Positions 57,601-64,000 of a stretch of DNA of 64,000 bases are shown here, piece after piece (positions within the stretch are counted from its first letter, which is position 1; every line of letters begins with the position of its first letter). The DNA comes from Crotalaria pallida (lineage: Eukaryota > Streptophyta > Magnoliopsida > Fabales > Fabaceae): contig CM075649.1 of NCBI GenBank assembly GCA_037953625.1, positions 91,579,290-91,643,289 of the forward strand, given 5' to 3'. The notes beneath the pieces are model-generated. The model had not been told where the DNA came from and ran no database searches. It saw only the letters and a list, made by a program, of their open reading frames with translations. Made by a program: the position numbers and the translations under genes.

Positions 57601-58523
57601 CTGCATTTGAAAAGAGTAAATATTTAATTCATTTCTTTTTATGTAGGTGATAATCCTGGTTTAACATATGAGGTACAATGTGGCAAAGCTAAAGTTTCTG
57701 TTGACTTGGCCAAACAAACTTGCACATGCAGGTTCTGGGACCTGACAGGTACATTAACTTTGGGATGTAATTGTATTAAATTTGTATTAAGTTAGGGATG
57801 TTTCTGAATTAAGTGAGTTAATGTGAAGGACTAATTTGATTGATTCATGTTTAATCTACAGGACTTCCCTGTATGCATGTTGTGGCTGCAATAGCACATA
57901 AGGGTGAAAGGCCTGAAGATTACTGCCATGCTTGGCTCACTATGAGATGCTATAGGGCAACTTATGAGCATCATATCCAACCAGTGAGAGGGGAGATATA
58001 TTGGGATGAGTCTGGAAACCTTGCACCGGTTCCACCACCAATTAAGAGGGCACCTGGTAGGCCCAAAAAACGAAGAAGAAAGACTGGCAATATAACAAAG
58101 AATGGAAAGGAGGAGGTTGTGAACCCCAAAAAATTAAAGAGAAAGTTAACAGAGTTCACGTGCTCATGCTGTGGGGGTAAAAATCATAACAAAAAGGGCT
58201 GCCCAATATACAAGAAACAAAAGCAAGATGAAGAGGCAGCTGAGGCAGCTGAAGCAGCAAAAGCAGGAAAGGGACCTGAGGGAGCAAAGGCTGATGAGGG
58301 AGGTGCTGCAACACATGGAACTGCTGCTTCAACTAATGCTGGTGTTTCAGGAGTTGCTACCACACATGGAACTGCTCCTCAAGCTGAAATTATAGACACT
58401 TCTCAATCTCAACCTCTATTGGATGGATATTTGTCATCCCAACCTACATTGACTGAACCTCAAGCTCCAAGGAATAAACTGCCCGTTAGGCCAAGAACTG
58501 TTGGAAACCAACAAGCGGGCTAA
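54698..58523 (+). CDS. MuDR-like transposase, four exons, apparently intact
   Basis: Exons by GT-AG sites and phase: 54698-56908, 57029-57530, 57647-57748, 57862-58523; 1158 codons without a break. Residues 1-110 form a PB1-like domain common in plant MULEs; about 150-330 is a Lys/Glu/Ala-rich, probably coiled-coil region; an acidic stretch follows. The MuDR DNA-binding domain is near 485-590 (C-x4-C, then H-x-C). The MULE catalytic domain shows D in LIGLDGAFLKG, D in FISDMQKG (split by intron 1) and E in CNNACEVFNSKI. Exons 3-4 hold a SWIM zinc finger (CTCRFW...LPCMHVV); a CCHC-like knuckle (CSCCGGKNHNKKGCP) and Ala/Gln-rich tail end the protein. I chose ATG 54698 because an acceptor directly precedes it. 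It cuts and moves MULEs in the nucleus. Confidence 0.88.
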
Positions 58524-60074
58524 GCAAATACTAGAGGGGGGTGAATAGTATTTGAAGCACTAATACCAAATATTTCGATTGATAATTGAAGAATGGAGCT
58601 AAGACTGAATTTTCTGGAATCAGACACAAAAGACTCGAGTCTTTTGTGAAATACTCGAGTTTTTCAGGGATGAACAACTCGAGTCTTTTCTGAAATACTC
58701 GAGTTTTTCCTATCAGATAGCAGAAAAACCAGAAACGAAAATTCAGCAATTTAACTCAAATCAATTCAATAATAAACAGGAACTTATCCAACAGAATAGC
58801 AAGCAATCTAAATAACTTTTAAACACAAAGATTCCTTGAACTTGCTACCTAATTGTATAAATCCTAATTGATTGAAATGACTTAAGTCTATTGAGCTAGA
58901 AAGTAGATTAAAAGCAATAAATCAACACTCAAGCAATTTTATCCTGGTTCACTCCAACAATGAGCTACATCCAGTCCTCCTAATCACTTAGGAGTCTCTA
59001 CTAATAATCAAATTGTTAGAAATTACAAAGGATTGCTTGAGAATGGCCTCACTCAACCTAACCCTTTCAAGAGTGTACCAAACTCTTGATTTCTACCCCA
59101 ATTTGATTCCGGTGATTGAAGAACTCTTCACAAAGCTTCCTTGAACTCCCTTCAAGAAACTCCACCGGGCTAGGAACCTCCTAGTCTTGTGCTTGAGAAC
59201 CTCTCAAGACTTCCAACACCCTAAGCCACTTAGGGTTTGCTTGGAAACAATCCAAGACTTTGAATAATCAAGCTTTTTGTATGTGTATTACTAATCTCAC
59301 AATGGATTAGCACAAATAAGCACAGCTCAATGTATGAATTGAGGCCTAAAACTCAACTTGGAATAAAATGACAATATGAGTGAGAAGTTGAGCCTTTTGG
59401 GAATTAACACTTGATAAGAGGAAATTATAAAAGCTTGAACACACTATGATCTTGTTGTCTTGTTTTTTTTCTTGCACAAATTCAAAGAGCAATTTTACAA
59501 TGAAGTTCAGAATTCTCTCTTGGGGTTGGATGAGACTCAAATGTCCTCAATTAGTTTTTGAGTCTCTCCAACGTTCATTTTTGTTGACTGGACAAAAATA
59601 CTCGAGTCTTTTGGTAAATACTCGAGTCTTTTTGGTCGGTCACGAGTGAATTGGTGCACGAACAAGACTAACGGTCATATTTGCTGACCTGGCACAAACA
59701 CTCGAGTTTTTCTATAAATACTCGAGTATATACTCGAGTCTTTATCAAAATACTCGAGTATTTTGATCAGATATGGGAAAAATTATTTTTCAATTTTATT
59801 TTTCCTCTCAAGTATTAATTTTTGGTCAATCTCAACTTAATAAACATATAAAAAATTATTCCTAGAAGAGACTAACTATTTCTACCCACTCTCAACCACT
59901 CTCAACATAAATTAGAAATTTACAATCAATATTTGATTGAGAATGATTGGGCACTTGTCTTCTTTTCTTGACTTCTTGTTGATGTTGATGTTGCAATATC
60001 TTCAAGGCATGATTTGTTAATTATTTTGTCATCATCAAAACATAATCCACCTAATTAGGAGCATTGAATTCACA
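58524..60074 (-). repeat. 3' LTR of Sirevirus (copia) element
   Basis: On the minus strand it begins TGTGAATTCAATGC after a polypurine tract and ends near CACCCCCCTCTAGTATTTGC at 58524, where the MULE gene begins. No CA end is visible, so a few terminal bases may be lost. It contains about ten ACTCGAGT-type palindromes in two clusters (58625-58705, 59598-59765). Confidence 0.75.
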
Positions 60075-60090
60075 ATCTCCCCCTTTTTGG
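60075..60090 (-). other. Polypurine tract of the Sirevirus
   Basis: Minus-strand CCAAAAAGGGGGAGATT directly before the LTR start. Further tracts of the same kind lie at 60151-60160, 60327-60340 and 60459-60466; multiple PPTs are a known trait of Sireviruses. Confidence 0.8.
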
Positions 60091-61420
60091 TGATGACAAA
60101 AATAATTAACACTTGATCCATTTGTTGAGCTTGATCCACTTGGAGAAGCAACTCCCCCTCACTATATGATACTTTTCACCTATCTAAAAATTCAGCTTGT
60201 GCAAGATGTTATGACAATTTAATTTTAGCACCAAGCCTATGGTATTAGAGTATTCAACATTTATTAGAGTATATACCATAGTTAGAAAAATTTAGGCGCA
60301 ACAATATCAAGACAAGTGTATAATATCTCTCCCCCTTTTTGTCATACGCCAAAAAGATGTAACAATTTAGGAAAAAGATCAAGGGAGGAGAGGTGCATAA
60401 TCGGAAAACCCCATAACCAACTATGCAAATAAAACGGAGATATAATAACGATAAAGAGCTCCCCCCTGAAGCTTTGCACAAACATCATAATGAAGACCAA
60501 ATTCATTAACATAAAAACATCATAAAAGGTCCAAATCAAAGGTGCAATAATAAACCCAAAGTCTCAAAACACCAAGTTCTCAAAATACAGAAAATGTAAC
60601 AAAGACCAACATGATAAAAACAGAATGAAAACTAAGATAAAATCCAAAGGTCAACATCATCAAAACATCGAAGGAGCTGGAGCATCTGGAGGAGAATAAA
60701 ACCGAGAGAAGAGTTTAGAGGATGAAAAACTAGTAAGATTTGACAAAACTTTGAGGAAAATCTGAGTTTTGAGGAGAGAGATATGAGAAAACCGAGAGAG
60801 AAGAGGGTCGCAAAAACTCGAGTCTGAGAGTATATATAAACAGTTCAAAATACTCGAGTATATTCATAAATACTCGAGTTGTTCTTTAGGATATACTCGA
60901 GTTTTTGAAAATATACTCGAGTCGATCGTGACTCAGCCCAGATTTCCCCAGAAAACTCGAGTAAAAATTGAAAAACTCGAGTTTGGTCCGAAAGTTCAAA
61001 TTTCAGGAAAACGCAAAATACTCGAGTTTTTGGAAAATACTCGAGTTTGGTCTGAAAGTTCAAAAAATTGGGGTTTTCGAAAGACTCGAGTGTTTTGAAA
61101 AACACTCGAGTATTTTTATCAGACCCTGATTAAAAACTTTTTCAATTTAAAACTGATTTAATTTTGAATTAATATACTCGAGTTTTTTTGGAAAAACTCG
61201 AGTATTTTGACAGAACAGAAAGTAAAAACACAGTTTTGAAAGACCAAACACAAATCAAACACAAATGCTTCACTACCAACTTGGAATACAGTACAAAATC
61301 ACACACAATTAACACATACAATTTCAAATATCATCAAGGACAATTTAACTAAGAATCAATAACACATTAGAGTAAGACTAATATGGTGATTTTTTTTTCA
61401 AAAAATGACACACAATGCAA
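60091..61420 (-). other. Long 3' region between Sirevirus pol and LTR
   Basis: 1.3 kb without a convincing gene; no env-like frame survives. It holds three extra polypurine tracts and, at 60815-61205, thirteen ACTCGAGT words spaced mostly 20-40 bp apart. Short reverse frames here are low-complexity. Confidence 0.6.
60815..61205. repeat. Array of ACTCGAGT palindromes
   Basis: Thirteen copies of CTCGAG, nearly all within ACTCGAGT, with unrelated AT-rich spacers. The same word recurs in the LTR of this element and, as TCGA variants, in solo LTR E. Confidence 0.8.
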
Positions 61421-64000
61421 TTAGCCTATATTAGCTTCATCTAAAATACCAAGTTCTCTCCTAATATGATAAAAGGTGTCCCTTGGTAGAGGTTTTGTAA
61501 AAATGTCGGCTAATTGATTTGTGGTACTAACAAATTCAATTGTGCAATCACCCTTTTGTACATGATATCTTAAAAAGTGATGTCTTATTTCAATGTGTTT
61601 AGTTCTTGAGTGATACACCGGATTCTTAGTCAAATTGATTGCACTCGTGTTATCGCATCTAATCGGAATATTTTCAAGTTTCAAACCAAAATCCGATAAT
61701 TGTTGTTTCATCCATAACAGTTGAGCACAACAACTACCGGTTGCTATATATTCCGCTTCGGCGGTAGAAAGAGCGACACAAGCTTGCTTTTTAGAAAACC
61801 ATGACACCAATGAACTTCCCAAGAAATGGCAAGTACCACTGGTGCTTTTGCGATCAAGCTTGCATCCGGCAAAGTCGGAATCCGAGTAACCAACTACACT
61901 AAGATTGGCATCAGCAGGATACCATAAACCAGTGTTAATTGTTCCTTTTAGATACTTAAATATATGTTTAACTGCGGATAGGTGAGATTCTTTAGGATTA
62001 GCTTGAAATCTAGCACACATGCATACACTAAACATAATATCCGGTCTAGATGCAGTGAGATATAGGAGACTACCTATCATACCCCTATACTTACTAACAT
62101 CAACCGGTGTACCTTGTTCATCCTTGTCTAGGTAGCATGATGTGCTCATTGGAGTGTAGGCTTCCTTGCACTTGTCCAATCCGAATTTTTCAAGGAGCTC
62201 TTTGCAATATTTCCCTTGATGCACAAATATCCCCTCCTTGACTTGCTTTATTTGTAAGCCTAGGAAGAACTTGAGTTCTCCCATCATTGACATTTCAAAT
62301 TCCTTCTTCATCAAATTTGAAAACTTTCTACAAAGAGACACGTTAGTAGCACCGAAAATGATATCATCAACATAGATTTGTACTAACAAAATGTCATCCT
62401 TGGTTTTATAAATAAATAATGTATTATCAACCTTCCCTCTTTGAAACTTGTTTTCTAATAGAAAGGAACTCAATCGATCATACCAAGCTCTAGGAGCTTG
62501 TTTCAATCCATAGAGTGCCTTTTTCAATTTATAAACATGGTTTGGAAATTCACTATTTTCAAAACCGGGGGGTTGTTTGACATACACTTCTTCATTTATA
62601 AACCCATTCAAGAAAGCACTTTTAACATCCATTTGATATAAAGTGAATTTCATGATTGAAGCATAAGCAAGTAAAATTCGGATTGCTTCAAGACGTGCAA
62701 CCGGAGCAAAGGTCTCATCATAATCGATACCTTCCTCTTGGTTGTACCCTTGAGCTACTAGTCTAGCTTTGTTTCTTATAATCAACCCGGATTCATCAAG
62801 TTTGTTTCTATAAATCCATTTAGTACCAATTATGGTATGATCATCGGGTTTAGGGACTAGATCCCAAACTTCATTTCTTTCAAATTGGTTTAATTCTTCT
62901 TGCATAGCAAGAACCCAATGATCATCCTCAATGGCCTTTTTAATTGAATCGGGTTCAAATTGAGAAACAAATGAGGCATAGTGGCAAATGTTTTGAATAG
63001 ACCTACGAGTAAGTACTCCCTTTGACATATCTTCTATGACTTTGTCTATAGGATGAGCCTTGACCGATTTCCAAGTTGGAGGAAGTTCTTCCCTTACTTC
63101 TCCTTCATCAACTTTTGAATTCTCTCTCTCTTTTTCTTCTTTTGAAAAGACAATGCCATCTTCACTAGCATCACATAAAACACTATCTTCTTTTGAAGAC
63201 TCATTAAAAACCACATGAATTGATTCCTCAATAGTTAAAGTTCTTTTATTGAAAATTCTATAAGCTTTACTATGAGAAGAATAGCCTAAAAATATGCTTT
63301 CATCGGATTTGGAATCAAACTTGCCAATGTGTTCTTTTCCATTATTTAAAACAAAAACTTGGCATCCGAAGACATGAAAATGAGATATATTTGGCTTTCT
63401 TCCCTTGTAAAGTTCATAGGGGGTTTTATCCAAAGAGGGCCTTATCAAAATACGATATAAAACATAACAAGCCGTATTGACGGCATCGGCCCAAAAATAT
63501 TGAGGTACTTGAGAATCATTTAACATGGTTCTAGCAAGTTCCTCTAGCACCCTATTTTTCCGCTCTACCACTCCGTTTTGTTCCGGAGTCCTTGGTGCGG
63601 AGAATTGATGCTCAATACCATTTTTTGCACAAAATCTATCAAATTTGTGGTTTTCGAATTCACCACCATGATCGGTACGAATAATAATTACTTTTTGATT
63701 TACTTGGTTTTGCAAAAGTTTGACATGATGTTTAAAAGATTTGTAGGTCTCACTCTTAGTAGTTAAAAATAAAGTCCAAGTAAACCTAGAGAAGTCATCA
63801 ACAATCACCAATGCATAATAGTTGCCACCAAAGCTTTTTATTTGTGATGGTCCAAACAAGTCCATATGAAGCATTTCTAATGGCCTTGATGTGGACATAA
63901 CCATTTTTGATCCAAAGGTGTTTTTAGTTTGTTTACATTTCTTGCAAGGGGAACAAACACCTTCAATAGAGAAATTTAGCTTTGGTAAACCAACTACTAG
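61421..64000 (-). CDS. pol: Pol of Sirevirus-type copia element: integrase, RT, RNase H (5' end outside window)
   Basis: The frame is open from the window edge (64000) to the stop at 61421, 859 codons. The first 32 visible codons end the GAG-pre-integrase domain (CSPCKKCKQTK). Integrase core: D in HMDLFGP, D in IRTDHGGEFEN, E in EQNGVVERKNR. The RT begins near WDLVPKP and includes SAFLNG, LYGLKQAPRAWY and the catalytic YVDDIIFG. RNase H has YSDSDFAG, STAEAEYIA and DNTSAI, and ends about 10 residues before the stop. The sequence is typical of the SIRE/Maximus branch and no stop or shift is visible, so the element may be recent. Gag and protease lie beyond the window. Confidence 0.93.
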   Translation of the reverse strand, partial: LVVGLPKLNFSIEGVCSPCKKCKQTKNTFGSKMVMSTSRPLEMLHMDLFGPSQIKSFGGNYYALVIVDDFSRFTWTLFLTTKSETYKSFKHHVKLLQNQVNQKVIIIRTDHGGEFENHKFDRFCAKNGIEHQFSAPRTPEQNGVVERKNRVLEELARTMLNDSQVPQYFWADAVNTACYVLYRILIRPSLDKTPYELYKGRKPNISHFHVFGCQVFVLNNGKEHIGKFDSKSDESIFLGYSSHSKAYRIFNKRTLTIEESIHVVFNESSKEDSVLCDASEDGIVFSKEEKERENSKVDEGEVREELPPTWKSVKAHPIDKVIEDMSKGVLTRRSIQNICHYASFVSQFEPDSIKKAIEDDHWVLAMQEELNQFERNEVWDLVPKPDDHTIIGTKWIYRNKLDESGLIIRNKARLVAQGYNQEEGIDYDETFAPVARLEAIRILLAYASIMKFTLYQMDVKSAFLNGFINEEVYVKQPPGFENSEFPNHVYKLKKALYGLKQAPRAWYDRLSSFLLENKFQRGKVDNTLFIYKTKDDILLVQIYVDDIIFGATNVSLCRKFSNLMKKEFEMSMMGELKFFLGLQIKQVKEGIFVHQGKYCKELLEKFGLDKCKEAYTPMSTSCYLDKDEQGTPVDVSKYRGMIGSLLYLTASRPDIMFSVCMCARFQANPKESHLSAVKHIFKYLKGTINTGLWYPADANLSVVGYSDSDFAGCKLDRKSTSGTCHFLGSSLVSWFSKKQACVALSTAEAEYIATGSCCAQLLWMKQQLSDFGLKLENIPIRCDNTSAINLTKNPVYHSRTKHIEIRHHFLRYHVQKGDCTIEFVSTTNQLADIFTKPLPRDTFYHIRRELGILDEANIG

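Larger units (their letters stand above)
53913..58523 (+). mobile_element. Mutator-like element (MULE), right end missing
   Basis: It begins near 53913 with subterminal repeats (GTCCCTGAC...ATCAATTTA), then a promoter region and the transposase gene. The Sirevirus LTR begins directly after the transposase stop, so the right terminal repeat is absent or lies beyond the window. The left boundary and 9-bp target duplication could not be confirmed. Confidence 0.65.

Noticed and set aside
60342..60848. Short minus-strand frames as a possible env-like ORF of the Sirevirus
   Set aside because: Too short, without signal peptide and transmembrane layout expected of env-like proteins.
1..64000. CRISPR arrays, tRNA or rRNA genes, prokaryotic operons
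   Set aside because: No regular repeat-spacer array, no cloverleaf or ribosomal sequence found; tRNA-like words are only primer binding sites of retroelements.

Overview
The window is plant nuclear DNA made almost entirely of nested transposable elements; I found no ordinary host gene and no structural RNA gene. The lineages present are Ty3/gypsy elements of Tat and Tekay/chromovirus type, Ty1/copia elements of Sirevirus type, and a Mutator-like (MULE) transposon with introns. This mix, together with AT-rich filler, points to the pericentromeric or intercalary heterochromatin of a flowering plant. A eudicot, perhaps a legume, is plausible, but I could not test that.

Layout. 1-4211: right part of a Tat-lineage gypsy element on the minus strand (LTR, tRNA-Asp-type PBS, gag, frameshifted protease). 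It is inserted into the 3' LTR of element B. 4212-16690 plus 45928-47239: element B, a minus-strand Tekay-like element with gag, protease, RT, RNase H, integrase and an unusually long LTR (about 5.9 kb when its parts are added). B's 5' LTR is split by a 29 kb block, 16691-45927. That block is element D, probably the remnant of another long LTR carrying an ORF. D contains a Sirevirus-type solo LTR E (17395-19098) and array F (19652-45015). F is LTR-internal-LTR-internal-LTR, with three nearly identical LTRs of about 7.06 kb and two identical 2095-bp internal domains that keep only a broken gag. A single 5-bp target duplication (CGACC) flanks the whole array.

47240-58523: B sits in the gag of an older minus-strand gypsy element A. 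A's 5' LTR is in turn interrupted by the 3' LTR of gypsy element G (48680-51456). After unassigned sequence comes another LTR-like segment H (52698-about 53912). A MULE follows, with an uninterrupted four-exon transposase gene. 58524-64000: minus-strand Sirevirus with its 3' LTR, a long 3' region full of CTCGAG palindromes and extra polypurine tracts, and an open integrase-RT-RNase H reading frame that runs off the window.

How the parts relate. F shares LTR ends, PBS and 3' end with B but has no enzymes, so it looks like a non-autonomous partner of B-type elements. The most interesting signals are: (1) a small acidic-tailed ORF inside the LTRs of B, D and, decayed, F; (2) a hairpin with a GNRA loop at fixed distance upstream of the 3' LTR in three gypsy families, with different stem sequences; (3) a marker pattern in F that maps the unequal crossover (or assembly loop) that made the array; (4) a TATA box, ATG-free first exon and splice donor conserved in the giant LTRs; (5) families of self-complementary words in the Sirevirus-type LTRs and in D.
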